Below are positions 49,398-59,359 of a stretch of DNA of 64,000 nt, piece after piece. Position 1 is the stretch's first letter. Every line of letters begins with the position of its first letter. Source of the stretch: Bacteroidales bacterium (lineage in GTDB: Bacteria > Bacteroidota > Bacteroidia > Bacteroidales > F082). A model generated the notes under the pieces. That model did no database searches, was not told where the DNA came from, and saw only the letters and a program-made list of their open reading frames with translations. The DNA lies in contig JACFNF010000008.1 of the NCBI GenBank assembly GCA_019454985.1, positions 62,001 through 126,000 on the forward strand, written 5' to 3'. A program made the position numbers and the translations under genes.

Positions 49398-52300
49398 CTA
49401 TTGTGCCAGATTGAACCGGAGGGTAACACCGGCAAAGGTGTTAGAATTGCGAAACTGTGATGACACAAAAGGATCTGACATATCGCGTTTGAAAAAGGCC
49501 TGAACATTAAGTCGGGTGCTCACCATATAATCGGCCGTAAAATAGAGGTTGGTTTTGTATTGGCCGGCCGATATCTGACTGTTGCGTTCGTCTAATCGTC
49601 GAAGCGTGGTCACATCCGTACGGAATCCAAGATCGAGTTTTAGAATCAGGTCGTTGGTGGTGCGCGTTCCCTTGCCGCCGGTAAGGCTCGAAATCATCAA
49701 AGCTAAGTTTTTAAAACGGTAGCCTGTGCCAATGATAAATTCCTCCCCCACCACTTCTGTAAGCTGGTTGTTGATAAAACTCATGGTCAGATTACGTTGT
49801 TTCTTAAACTCCACACGGGCAGTAAGGCTGTTCTGGAAACCAACATCAATGCCCAAAAGTGGCGAATATTGTTCGGTGATCACAATTTGCCCAAGATCAT
49901 ATTTTCCGATATAGACACTGCTGTTTTTATAGGTTTTCGTTAGATCGTTCGGGTCGTAATCCACATTGGTGCGCCACGAGTTAAGGCTGTAGGTGGAGCG
50001 GTAGGCGTGGGTGATATTGACAGATTTGAAGATTTTCTGAACTGCCGGGATAGTGCCCAGACCGTTGTAGCTGAAGTTCCAGTTGGGTAATGGGAATCTT
50101 GGGAAAGGATTGAGTTTGATGGTATTGGCATCTTTACCGCTATATGCTGCCACAAAAGAATAAAGAACAACATTTTGAGAAATGGCAGTATAACCATAAG
50201 GAAAATAGTCGCGACCAACGGAGTCGTAAACAAATTGTTCGCCCTGATTCACCCATTGCGGATTTTCATAAGCCAGACGATGGGCAATAATTTTGCGGTT
50301 TGCAATCATTTGGTTGAACAATTGCGACTCTTCGTCGCGCCCTGCTTTCACGAAAGAGGTGTTCCACAGGCCGTAGGAAATGGTAAAACCGCCGGTTTCA
50401 AGTGGCGAATAGGAATGGAAAACGCCTGCCGAGTCGGCTCTGAAATATTCAGAAAAGTTGAACGACATGGTTCGGTCGGCGGTGATATCAATTTTCATAC
50501 CGGGCACGGGTTCCAGATTGATTCTGTAGCCGAAAGTTTCGGTGCGTTTTTTAGCAAATGCCTGATTGATCAGCGAGTCGGTGGAGAGCCAACCGCTATT
50601 GATGGCTTTGCTTCGGATGTCGGCCTCGCTGCCTAAAACGAACCCGTAACCGGGAGCCATTTTCGACATATTGATTCCAAGGATATCGGGTTCGGGCATG
50701 AATCCGGGCAAGAAAAGGCCGTTGTTTTCCGAATAAGTGATGTTGCCGCGTTTCACACTCATTGCGAGCTTGAGGATTTCGTCGCCCACAAGTTTAAAAT
50801 AATTGACACTGGGCTTTTTATTCGTAGTATCAGCTGTTTGGGTATTATCTGGTCGTTCGGGTTCGGGCCGGCCTCCTGGCCGTCCGATGCCTCCCGGACG
50901 CGGCATGGCGCCGCCTCCCCTACCAGGTCTCTTGGGAGTGTTAAGTTTCTGGAGATAACCGACTTTGTTATAGAGTCGTACAAAATCAACCGTACCGTTA
51001 AGCTGTTTGGTGTTTTGATTCTCAATGTTGTTACCTACCCTGTCCTGAACCGAGAGCGGCGCTGCCGTCCAGGTGTACATGCCCTGATAGCCCGCGGTGG
51101 CGCTGATCCAGTTGAACAACGGGATTTTGTTGATGGGAATGCTGTAGTTCACTTTAACCGATTGGTTATAGCGTGTTTTGCGTCCCAAACTAAGCAGACT
51201 GTTCCAGATGGTGTCGTGTCGCATTTGGTATTCCTCGGTGCCACGGTCGGGGTTACCCGCTGGCTCGTAGATATAAGCGTTGGCTCCTGCAGAATAATCA
51301 AGGGTGATACTACGGGTGAGATCGAATTTGAAATCATAGTTGCGTGTCCAGGTCCACTGGCGGGCAAAAATGGGATAAGTGATGATGTCGCCTTCGCTTT
51401 TGTTGCGGAATTTCTTCTCGTTGTCCTGGCGGTTCATCTCCGAACGGAAAGCCAAGTTGCGCGGCAGATAATAGAAGTTGATATCTTTGATCAACTGCAT
51501 GATGGGTTTGGATGCCCATTTGGATTTTTGGAAGGGCTGAACATTTACCGGGTTGGTATTGAAATTAAAGCCAACGCCCCCGCGATAGAGCAAACGACGA
51601 TCGTATTCCACATCCACATTACGCTGGAAAAATTCACTATAAGAATAAGAAAAGTTCCAGTTTTCGATGTCGTAAATGCGTGATTTGGCAGCCTGATTAC
51701 CTACTTTTTCTTTTCTGACATTGATGAAATTGATGTTTTTCCTTCGGACAAAGTCATTGGTCAGTACTCTGATAGAGTCTTTTTCTGCTTTATTGTCGAA
51801 CGATTGCAGAAAATTGGCTTGTTTCACGTCGGGGTCCAACGGATTATATTCGGGACTGATGTGAGTCTCACCATAGTCGAAGTGCATTGGCAGTTTGATT
51901 CCGGCTTTTTCGGGAAGTATTTTACCCAGATCAATATCGGTTGACACATCGAAGGATGAAGTAGCTTCCAGGGGTGTTTCGTTCACCTTCATTTCGAGGC
52001 TTCCAAAGCCGGATGTGGTATGTGCACCGGTAACAACGATGCGTCCCAGATCGGCAAGTACGGTTTCGGCACGTGCGGTGGCCGCCATGCCGCCCGTGTT
52101 TTTAAAATCGGTTACCCTAAGCTCGTTCACCCAGATGATAGCGCTCTTGGGTTGCCCGTCGTCGGCGGTATTAGTGAGATTGAGCTGCTTGGGGTTGCGA
52201 ATACCAATCATCACCCCTTTCACATCGCTGATGTTAGGGTTCCCGATGACTCTTATCCGATGGCTGCCCTGCATCTCCTGATAAGGATAGTTGAGCCGGA

Positions 52301-55300
52301 TATCGGAATTGGGGTTGCGCATGGCAATGTTACGGTTCTCCTTGACTTTTACCAATGCCTCTAAGTCAATCTCAAAGTTGTTGGCTTCAGGCCAGATTTT
52401 GGTATCCTGGGTGTAAGAAGTGCCCCAATCCGTAAAGGTGAGCGGTATTTCGTATTCGTAATAGTTTTCGGTGAAGTCGGCACCCAGCCGGATGAATGCA
52501 GTCAGTTCACCATCCCGGAGCTCCTGGCCTTCAAAAAGATGTTCGGCATGAACATACATTTTGAGTTTGCGGTAGTGGCGGAAGTCGAACTCGGTAGTTT
52601 TGTATGCTGCGCGTGCGTCGCCATCGAGCAGGTTGACCACGGTAAGTTGCATGGCTTGTTCGTTGAGGCGCACAAGGCTGGTAGTGCCATAATTGGTTTC
52701 ACGTTCGATGCCCGGAGGGATCACATACGGGATTGGGGTACGGCGGCCATTTTCTTCGATGTTGACAGCCGAAATATCAAACTTGGTTTGATTTTGATCA
52801 TCATTCACAATGTATTCGCCAGGAGCCTGCAAAGCCTGACGATATTTGCGCCATTCGCCGCGGACAAGTTCCAAAGTGGCAAAACGGGCTACAACGGGTT
52901 TTTCGAATCCGCGCATATACATACGGATGAAACGGATAGAGCGAAAATCCTGAATGTTGCCAATCACTTTCTGGGGTTGACTGACGGGAACTCGGAACTG
53001 ATACCATTTCACTTCGCCGGTTCCGCCCTTGGCCAATGGGATGCCGGTAGCTTCACGAATGTCGGCAATATAGTTTTCACCCACCTTCATATTGTTGGGA
53101 TCGAGCTTGATGCGATACTGGAAATAGCGTTCAGCTTCGCTCAGGGTATTGTCGCGGTTAATGTCTTCCACATTGGGCATAGAGGTCGCGCTGGTGGGGT
53201 AAGCTTCGGTGTTTTGATCATCGGTGGGAGAGTTGCCATCGGGGCCGTTGAAGTTCTTATAGCGTTCGAGCAGGCTGCTGTAGCGTTCGTCTGTATCTAA
53301 ATGCGATCCTCTGAAATACTGGAAGTTGTCAGCCGAAGGGTCGGCCAGGGCAATGGTGTAGGCCAACGAGTTTTCACCAAACTGTTGGCGAATGGCTTCG
53401 AGGTAGTCGGCTCTGAAACTGCGCTCGTCCTCATCGCGAAGGCCATCGTAACCCACATCCTGAAAAGCGCGTGAACCCGGGATATTGCTGAACGATTCAA
53501 CTAAAGCCTGCAAGGTGGGAACACGTCCCCAGATGGTGGTATCAACATTGGTAACTACCTCGGAAGTGGGCAGGCCGTTTTCGTAGAATCGCCTTCCATC
53601 GCGGAGGATATCTTCCGACACATCGCCGAGATTGATATACAATTCCCCGCTGTTGTTGGCTTCCTCGGCAAAGGGATCCATCATCCAGAATTCGATGTAT
53701 TCGATGTTGGTGGCTTCGAAGTCGGTTGATTCGATGCGGCGCATGATGCCGCCCCAACGCGAGCGCGGGTTGTTGAGCCGGCCTTGTTCGTTGATTCCCG
53801 CAGTGAAAGGTGTTGGGAGCAGGTCGTAGTTGTAAGGGCCGCGTTCGTCAGGATAGTAAGCTAAATTGAGTACAGCGATATTGGTGGGCGTACCCGAAGG
53901 AATTTCTTTATTCGGAAAGACTTCCGTTTCAAGCACTTGTCTGACACTGTGTTTGCTCAGCTCGTTTTTGTCAATATTTTTTGGGCGGAGGGTCCCGTAA
54001 CGGTCATAAAACAGAGGGTCAATGATATACCATGCAATTTTAGCCCGGTTCTTTCCGTAATCTAAGCCGGTGCCGGGTGCGGCTTCCGGAAAAAGATCGG
54101 GTTGCCCCTGCGGGGTACTGGCCAAAAACCAGGAGCTTGGCTGCCGGAGATCAATCTTGGATTTTGCGCCTTCAAAATCATCAATGTAGGAAGTACCACT
54201 TTTGCCTACGGCGCGCGAATGACCAGGCAAAAAATGGGCAAATTCGCCGTCAATATTGATGCGTGAAACCTGCTTGCTGCTGTAAAACGGAAGCTTGTTC
54301 ACCATTTTGGTGAGCCAGTTCGACTCGCGGCGATAGCTCATGTCGAAACCATAAATGGTGTTCGAGATGGGGTCGTCGCCATAGTTGACTTTTTGGGTCA
54401 ATGGGCGCTCGTGAAGGTTGAGCAAGGTGGCTCCCAACTTAAAATCGCGGTTAATTTCATGCTCCACCCTTAATCCCATCATGCGTTTTTGCTGCAAACT
54501 GAATAACGAATTGCTTTCCAATCGGATGTTGATGGGTGTGCCGGAGCTTAACAGACCTTCGTTGATGACACGTACACGGCCTAAGGTATAGTCCACGGTA
54601 TAATCCACATTTTCAACCAAAGGGACGCCGCCGGCCGTGACGCTGACCGAACCTTGGGGTACATTTAGGGCATTGAGATTATATTCATTGCCCGATTGCG
54701 ATTTATAATATCCTTCGAGAATGTATTTGTTTTTTTCGGGATATTGCTCGGCGCCCGATTTGGTAAGGCTGTAAAGCGAATCGTAAGCATAAAGCTTGGC
54801 TAAATCGGGGTCGTTGGGAAAGACTTTTTCATGTATATGTCGTCCAAATGGCTCCAACACCGTGAAATAAATACGTCCGTTTTGGGCATTGATGGTCCCC
54901 CCCATCTGTGCAGCATTATCTAAAAAGTCGAACACGCCATCGCCTTTGGGCATGGGATTGCCTTGCTGGTCGAGGTTATCGAAGTTGAGCAAATGAATCA
55001 GCGGAATCCCTTTTACCGATTCGTCGCCTTCGGTAAAATAGCCTGTCGGCACTCCGTTTTGGTTTCCGGAATAAAGGATGTTAAACGTAAAATCTTCTTT
55101 GTTGACCTGAAAAGCTTTGATGGAATACACGTTTTTCATCATCAGATCCCACATGGGCATGCGTGTGTTGAGCGATGTACCTTTCAGCAGTTTCACCACC
55201 AAGCTTTTTGGCGCATTGACACCACGATCGGAAAACTCTCCTACCTGAAACACGCTGTCGTATCCAATCACGGTGTATTGGTAAGCAACGGCCAATATTT

Positions 55301-56723
55301 GATCAGGATTGAGGTTGGTATTCAGGCTGATGAATCCTAGCTTGCTGTTGACAGTATATTCGGAGCTGCTCAGTTTACGGGCATTCTCCACCTTATCAAA
55401 ATCCTGTCCGGCAATCATATAACCCGAATGCCCGATATTGAGCGGGTCGCCGGCCAGGTAGGTACTCACGCGTTTCACATCGCGGATGCTGGCCGTATCA
55501 ATACGTGTCATCAGGTTGTTCGAGTTTCCGGAAGGAAGCGGCGGTCCGGACAGCGGGCTGATGTTTTGGTTATTGATCCATTCCGGCCTACCTTCACCCA
55601 GGTCGGTAAACGCCACGATATTACGGTTGTCGGTGAGGGCGGGACCGATATTGGTGACCCACACTTCGACGCGGGTGATGTTCACATCGCTCGTGATGAC
55701 CGGCAGCGAGGCCAGCCCGCGCTCATAGTTCTCGCGAAAATAATGCGAAAGGAAAAAGTGTCGGTTTTCTTCGTAATCTAAACTGCTTAGTTTGAATTTG
55801 TTGGTTTGCGCTCCGCCTTGAACGGTGATGTTTTTCGATTCACTTTCCTGTTGCGAAAACACTGCCGTCACCGTAGTACGACCAAACTGTAGCTTAGTTT
55901 TGACCCCGAACAAAGCCTGGCTACCGCGGATAAGGGTGGTGTTGAGCGGCATATTGACATGGCCGGCTTCGATGAGTTTCACGATTTCGTCTTCCTTACC
56001 TTCGTATTTCAGCGCCAGCTTGTTTTCGAACTGAAAGGTGGCTTCGGTGTTGTAATTGGTTTTGAACTCAATTTTATCGCCAATTTTTGCGATCACATTC
56101 ATCTGGATACGCTGGTCGAAGTCGAAATTGGTTGTCCGGCGTTGACGCACGTCCAACTGTGGGTCTTCGCGCAACATGCTTCGCACCCCGAAAGTTACTT
56201 CTGCCGAGCCCTGCGGACGGATATCAATGGTGTTGCTTCCAAAAATCTGATCGAACACTTTGCCGCCGACATAAATCGAGGGGATGATGCTGGTTTGGTT
56301 GTCGGCTTTCCCGCTTTTTGCACGCTCATGCCAATAATTGCGGATGCCTTTCCGATTCTGGAAGTTCATGAATTCTTTGTCGGACATCACAACAGGGTCA
56401 CGATAGGAAAAATCGCCGATTTTGCTGACAAAAATGTATTGTTTTGCAACGGGGTCGTATACGATTTCGCGTTTAATATTTGGCGGGTCTTTCAGGTGCA
56501 GTGGCGACTGGTCGTACAGTTGTTGTTCGGGTTTACCTTTGTCGGCCGGAACGGGATAAACGGGTTTTATCGTATCGGGGTCAGCAGGGGCAACAAAGGG
56601 TTTCAGAAAAGGCGCCTTAATCCTTTGCGGCGTAGGTCCGGCAAGCAAGGGGCCGAAAACAGCCAATGCAGCCAGCATTGCAAGCCCGGCAAAGCGTAAA
56701 CGGTTTTGTTTCAACTTCCTCAA
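49398..56723 (-). CDS. sprA: Type IX secretion translocon SprA (Sov)
   Basis: 2441 residues, the size of SprA, the 36-strand outer-membrane barrel through which T9SS cargo leaves the cell. Signal peptide about 1-28 (FAGLAMLAALAVFGPLLAG). The N-terminal SprA domain appears as the repeat SAEVTFGVRSMLREDPQLDVRQ followed by FDFDQRIQMNVIAKIGDKI and KLALKYEGKEDEIVKLIEAG. The middle holds the YIDDFEGAKSKIDLRQP and IEFWMMDPF motifs; the end is all barrel, finishing TFAGVTLRFNLAQ. A Gly/Pro/Arg-rich insert lies near residue 1940. No in-frame ATG exists between the preceding stop and the signal peptide, so the start is TTG 56723 (or TTG 56714). Lies 48 bases after ruvA, in the same frame. Confidence 0.96.
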   Translation of the reverse strand: MRKLKQNRLRFAGLAMLAALAVFGPLLAGPTPQRIKAPFLKPFVAPADPDTIKPVYPVPADKGKPEQQLYDQSPLHLKDPPNIKREIVYDPVAKQYIFVSKIGDFSYRDPVVMSDKEFMNFQNRKGIRNYWHERAKSGKADNQTSIIPSIYVGGKVFDQIFGSNTIDIRPQGSAEVTFGVRSMLREDPQLDVRQRRTTNFDFDQRIQMNVIAKIGDKIEFKTNYNTEATFQFENKLALKYEGKEDEIVKLIEAGHVNMPLNTTLIRGSQALFGVKTKLQFGRTTVTAVFSQQESESKNITVQGGAQTNKFKLSSLDYEENRHFFLSHYFRENYERGLASLPVITSDVNITRVEVWVTNIGPALTDNRNIVAFTDLGEGRPEWINNQNISPLSGPPLPSGNSNNLMTRIDTASIRDVKRVSTYLAGDPLNIGHSGYMIAGQDFDKVENARKLSSSEYTVNSKLGFISLNTNLNPDQILAVAYQYTVIGYDSVFQVGEFSDRGVNAPKSLVVKLLKGTSLNTRMPMWDLMMKNVYSIKAFQVNKEDFTFNILYSGNQNGVPTGYFTEGDESVKGIPLIHLLNFDNLDQQGNPMPKGDGVFDFLDNAAQMGGTINAQNGRIYFTVLEPFGRHIHEKVFPNDPDLAKLYAYDSLYSLTKSGAEQYPEKNKYILEGYYKSQSGNEYNLNALNVPQGSVSVTAGGVPLVENVDYTVDYTLGRVRVINEGLLSSGTPINIRLESNSLFSLQQKRMMGLRVEHEINRDFKLGATLLNLHERPLTQKVNYGDDPISNTIYGFDMSYRRESNWLTKMVNKLPFYSSKQVSRINIDGEFAHFLPGHSRAVGKSGTSYIDDFEGAKSKIDLRQPSSWFLASTPQGQPDLFPEAAPGTGLDYGKNRAKIAWYIIDPLFYDRYGTLRPKNIDKNELSKHSVRQVLETEVFPNKEIPSGTPTNIAVLNLAYYPDERGPYNYDLLPTPFTAGINEQGRLNNPRSRWGGIMRRIESTDFEATNIEYIEFWMMDPFAEEANNSGELYINLGDVSEDILRDGRRFYENGLPTSEVVTNVDTTIWGRVPTLQALVESFSNIPGSRAFQDVGYDGLRDEDERSFRADYLEAIRQQFGENSLAYTIALADPSADNFQYFRGSHLDTDERYSSLLERYKNFNGPDGNSPTDDQNTEAYPTSATSMPNVEDINRDNTLSEAERYFQYRIKLDPNNMKVGENYIADIREATGIPLAKGGTGEVKWYQFRVPVSQPQKVIGNIQDFRSIRFIRMYMRGFEKPVVARFATLELVRGEWRKYRQALQAPGEYIVNDDQNQTKFDISAVNIEENGRRTPIPYVIPPGIERETNYGTTSLVRLNEQAMQLTVVNLLDGDARAAYKTTEFDFRHYRKLKMYVHAEHLFEGQELRDGELTAFIRLGADFTENYYEYEIPLTFTDWGTSYTQDTKIWPEANNFEIDLEALVKVKENRNIAMRNPNSDIRLNYPYQEMQGSHRIRVIGNPNISDVKGVMIGIRNPKQLNLTNTADDGQPKSAIIWVNELRVTDFKNTGGMAATARAETVLADLGRIVVTGAHTTSGFGSLEMKVNETPLEATSSFDVSTDIDLGKILPEKAGIKLPMHFDYGETHISPEYNPLDPDVKQANFLQSFDNKAEKDSIRVLTNDFVRRKNINFINVRKEKVGNQAAKSRIYDIENWNFSYSYSEFFQRNVDVEYDRRLLYRGGVGFNFNTNPVNVQPFQKSKWASKPIMQLIKDINFYYLPRNLAFRSEMNRQDNEKKFRNKSEGDIITYPIFARQWTWTRNYDFKFDLTRSITLDYSAGANAYIYEPAGNPDRGTEEYQMRHDTIWNSLLSLGRKTRYNQSVKVNYSIPINKIPLFNWISATAGYQGMYTWTAAPLSVQDRVGNNIENQNTKQLNGTVDFVRLYNKVGYLQKLNTPKRPGRGGGAMPRPGGIGRPGGRPEPERPDNTQTADTTNKKPSVNYFKLVGDEILKLAMSVKRGNITYSENNGLFLPGFMPEPDILGINMSKMAPGYGFVLGSEADIRSKAINSGWLSTDSLINQAFAKKRTETFGYRINLEPVPGMKIDITADRTMSFNFSEYFRADSAGVFHSYSPLETGGFTISYGLWNTSFVKAGRDEESQLFNQMIANRKIIAHRLAYENPQWVNQGEQFVYDSVGRDYFPYGYTAISQNVVLYSFVAAYSGKDANTIKLNPFPRFPLPNWNFSYNGLGTIPAVQKIFKSVNITHAYRSTYSLNSWRTNVDYDPNDLTKTYKNSSVYIGKYDLGQIVITEQYSPLLGIDVGFQNSLTARVEFKKQRNLTMSFINNQLTEVVGEEFIIGTGYRFKNLALMISSLTGGKGTRTTNDLILKLDLGFRTDVTTLRRLDERNSQISAGQYKTNLYFTADYMVSTRLNVQAFFKRDMSDPFVSSQFRNSNTFAGVTLRFNLAQ

Positions 56724-56771
56724 AAGATATTTTCGTTTTTCGTTCGTAACATTGGCCTGATTTTCCGCATC

Positions 56772-57353
56772 TCAGAGCAGCTTTAAGGCTTCCCTTATCA
56801 GTTTATCAACAGGCATTGCCGCATCTTTTTCCAACAGACGGTTGAGTATTTTCTCGATAGCCACCTTGTTGAAGCCAAGAATAAGTAATGCAGATAACGC
56901 CTCCTCTTTGTTCTTATTGTACGTTCCAACGGCTTTTTGCCCTATGACGGGAGTCTTGCTGAGCTTGTCATGCAGGTCAACCACAATGCGTTGTGCCGTC
57001 TTGGCACCGATGCCTTTCACCCTTTGCAGAGCGGTGGCATTTCCCGAAGTGATGACTTCGATGGCTTCGGCGGTGCTTAACGACGATAGGATGATGCGTG
57101 CCGTGCCGGTGCCAACTCCTGATACCGAAATCAAATGAAGGAAGAGGTCGCGCTCTTCTTCTTCATAAAAGCCGTAGAGCAAGTGGGCATCATCGCGGAC
57201 GGCCATATAAGTGAACAGTTTGGCATGATCGAGCGATTGAATGGCGGCATAGGTATTCACGCTGATGTGCAGATGATAGCCAATGCCATTGGCGTCAACC
57301 ACAACATAAGCAGGATTTTTTTCGACGAGTTGGCCCGAGATGTATGCGTACAT
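56772..57353 (-). CDS. ruvA: Holliday junction DNA helicase subunit RuvA
   Basis: 193 residues. RuvA tetramers bind four-way junctions and load RuvB. Domains: OB-fold (MYAYISGQLVEKNPAYVVVDANGIGY), the helix-hairpin-helix pair (LHLISVSGVGTGTARIILS and LQRVKGIGAKTAQRIVVDL), an acidic pin (EEEERD), and the C-terminal RuvB-contact domain (ALSALLILGFNKVAIEKIL). The stop lies 48 bases before sprA. -7 box at 57387-57394. Confidence 0.97.
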   Translation of the reverse strand: MYAYISGQLVEKNPAYVVVDANGIGYHLHISVNTYAAIQSLDHAKLFTYMAVRDDAHLLYGFYEEEERDLFLHLISVSGVGTGTARIILSSLSTAEAIEVITSGNATALQRVKGIGAKTAQRIVVDLHDKLSKTPVIGQKAVGTYNKNKEEALSALLILGFNKVAIEKILNRLLEKDAAMPVDKLIREALKLL

Positions 57354-57386
57354 AAATGATTTACTTCAAATTCAACAAAACAAGGG

Positions 57387-57394
57387 CAAAAATA
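57387..57394 (-). promoter_or_regulatory. -7 box TATTTTTG for ruvA-sprA
   Basis: Exact TAnnTTTG on the minus strand, 33 bases before the ruvA ATG (57353). Confidence 0.5.
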
Positions 57395-57444
57395 GCAAAA
57401 CCAATGGAAAGTAATCGTTTCCTGCTGTTTATGCAAGCCAGGGC

Positions 57445-59202
57445 TTATTGTAGTTTTTGCACAATTTTCAGGGCAAGCTCATCGAGCTGTTGAGGGGCAA
57501 TGGCCGAGGGCGAATCAATCATCATGTCGCGGCCGGCATTGTTTTTCGGAAAAGCAATGAAATCGCGGATAGAATCGTAGCCGGCGATGAGGGCGGTGAG
57601 GCGGTCGAAGCCGAGAGCGATGCCGCCGTGGGGCGGAGCACCGTATTCAAAGGCGTTCATCAGAAATCCAAACTGGTTTTGGGCTTCTTGGTCGCTGAAT
57701 CCGAGCAGACCGAACATTTTTTTCTGCAACTCCCGGTCGTGAATACGGATTGATCCGCCGCCCACCTCCACTCCGTTGATCACCATGTCGTAGGCGTTGG
57801 CCCGCACCTGCCCCGGATTGGTTTCCAGCAGCGGGATATCTTCAGGCTTTGGCGAGGTAAATGGATGATGCATGGCATAGAATCTTTGGGTTTCATCATC
57901 CCATTCGAGCAACGGGAAATCGGTAACCCACAGTGGTTTAAATTTTTGAGGATCGCGTAGCCCAAGCTGATTGCCCATTTCAAGGCGCAGCTCATTGAGT
58001 TGTTTACGGGTGGCGTTGGCCGGGCCTGAGAGGATGAGCATCAGGTCGCCCGGACGGGCATCGAAGCGCTGAGCCCAACTGCGCAGACGTTCTTCGTTGT
58101 AGAATTTATCCACCGAAGATTTGAGGCTGCCATCAGCCTGATATCTCACATAAACCAATCCTTTGGCGCCAATCTGCGGTTTTCTCACAAAATCTGTCAG
58201 GGCATCCAATTGTTTTCGGGTGAAATCACTACAGCCTTCGGCCTTGATGCCAACCACCAGTTCGGCCTGGTCGAAAACCCCAAAACCGCTGTCTTTTACC
58301 AGATCAGTGATTTCAACGAAAGGCATTCCGAAGCGCAGGTCGGGCTTGTCTGAGCCATAAAGTTTCATTGCCGTGGCATAATCCATTCGTTCGAAAGGCC
58401 CGACCTCGATATTTTTCACTTTTTGAAACAGGAAACGTGCCATGCCTTCAAAGGTTCGGAGGACATCTTCCTGGGTGACGAAGGACATTTCGCAGTCAAT
58501 CTGTGTAAATTCGGGCTGACGGTCGGCACGCAAGTCTTCATCGCGAAAACAGCGGACGATTTGGAAATAACGATCGTAACCGGCCACCATCAAAATCTGT
58601 TTAAAGGTTTGAGGCGACTGCGGCAAAGCATAAAACTCGCCGGGATTCATGCGCGATGGAACCACAAAATCACGAGCTCCTTCAGGGGTTGACTTGATGA
58701 GATAAGGTGTTTCTATCTCGAAAAAACCTTCACGGTCAAGGTAGTTACGGGTTTCCATGGCTAAGCGGTGACGGAGTGCCAGATTTTGCCTGAGCGGGTT
58801 CCGTCTCAGATCGAGATAGCGGTATTTCATGCGCAGCTCATCGCCCCCATCGGTTTTGTCTTCGATGGTGAAAGGTGGGGTTTTGGATGCGTTGAGCAGT
58901 TGTATGCTACTGAGAATCACTTCGATGTCGCCGGTGGGAAGTTGCGGATTTTTCGAGCTTCGTTCGCTCACCCGACCCGTCACCCTGATGACGTATTCCC
59001 TTCCGAGCTGCCTTGCTTGGGCCAGCAATTCGTCGGACGAAACGCCTTCCTCGAGCATCAATTGGGTGATACCATAACGGTCGCGGAGGTCAATCCACAA
59101 TAGGGAGCCTTTGTCGCGGATACGCTGTACCCAGCCGCTGAGGGTTACTTCTTTTCCATTATCGGTCAGGCGCAGTTCGCCGCAGGTGTGTGTTCTGAAC
59201 AT
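57445..59202 (-). CDS. aspS: Aspartate-tRNA ligase
   Basis: 585 residues, bacterial-type class II AspRS. N-terminal anticodon-binding OB-fold ([24 protein letters not shown]), class II motifs 1-3 ([54 protein letters not shown]) and the bacterial GAD insertion (about 290-410). It attaches aspartate to tRNA-Asp. Between maeB and ruvA on the same strand; gaps of 157 and 91 bases mean separate or partly joint transcription. Confidence 0.98.
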   Translation of the reverse strand: MFRTHTCGELRLTDNGKEVTLSGWVQRIRDKGSLLWIDLRDRYGITQLMLEEGVSSDELLAQARQLGREYVIRVTGRVSERSSKNPQLPTGDIEVILSSIQLLNASKTPPFTIEDKTDGGDELRMKYRYLDLRRNPLRQNLALRHRLAMETRNYLDREGFFEIETPYLIKSTPEGARDFVVPSRMNPGEFYALPQSPQTFKQILMVAGYDRYFQIVRCFRDEDLRADRQPEFTQIDCEMSFVTQEDVLRTFEGMARFLFQKVKNIEVGPFERMDYATAMKLYGSDKPDLRFGMPFVEITDLVKDSGFGVFDQAELVVGIKAEGCSDFTRKQLDALTDFVRKPQIGAKGLVYVRYQADGSLKSSVDKFYNEERLRSWAQRFDARPGDLMLILSGPANATRKQLNELRLEMGNQLGLRDPQKFKPLWVTDFPLLEWDDETQRFYAMHHPFTSPKPEDIPLLETNPGQVRANAYDMVINGVEVGGGSIRIHDRELQKKMFGLLGFSDQEAQNQFGFLMNAFEYGAPPHGGIALGFDRLTALIAGYDSIRDFIAFPKNNAGRDMMIDSPSAIAPQQLDELALKIVQKLQ

Positions 59203-59359
59203 GGTATGTGCGATTAGTTTTCAGGCTGCGAAATTAGAAAAAAAGCCTTTCCCGTTGACACATCAAGCCGTTGCCCCGACGACAACCATCGAAAAAGATG
59301 TGTCATCATCGAAGCAAAGGTCTTTCTGAAAGATGAGCTCTGTTGAAAATAGAGAGTGG

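Noticed and set aside
50838..51683. 281-codon plus-strand frame inside sprA
   Set aside because: Antisense shadow of sprA; other similar frames occur along the same gene.
56724..56771. ruvA-sprA as one fused gene with a recoded TGA
   Set aside because: RuvA is complete at its normal length and SprA has its own signal peptide; no selenocysteine-type structure was seen after the TGA.
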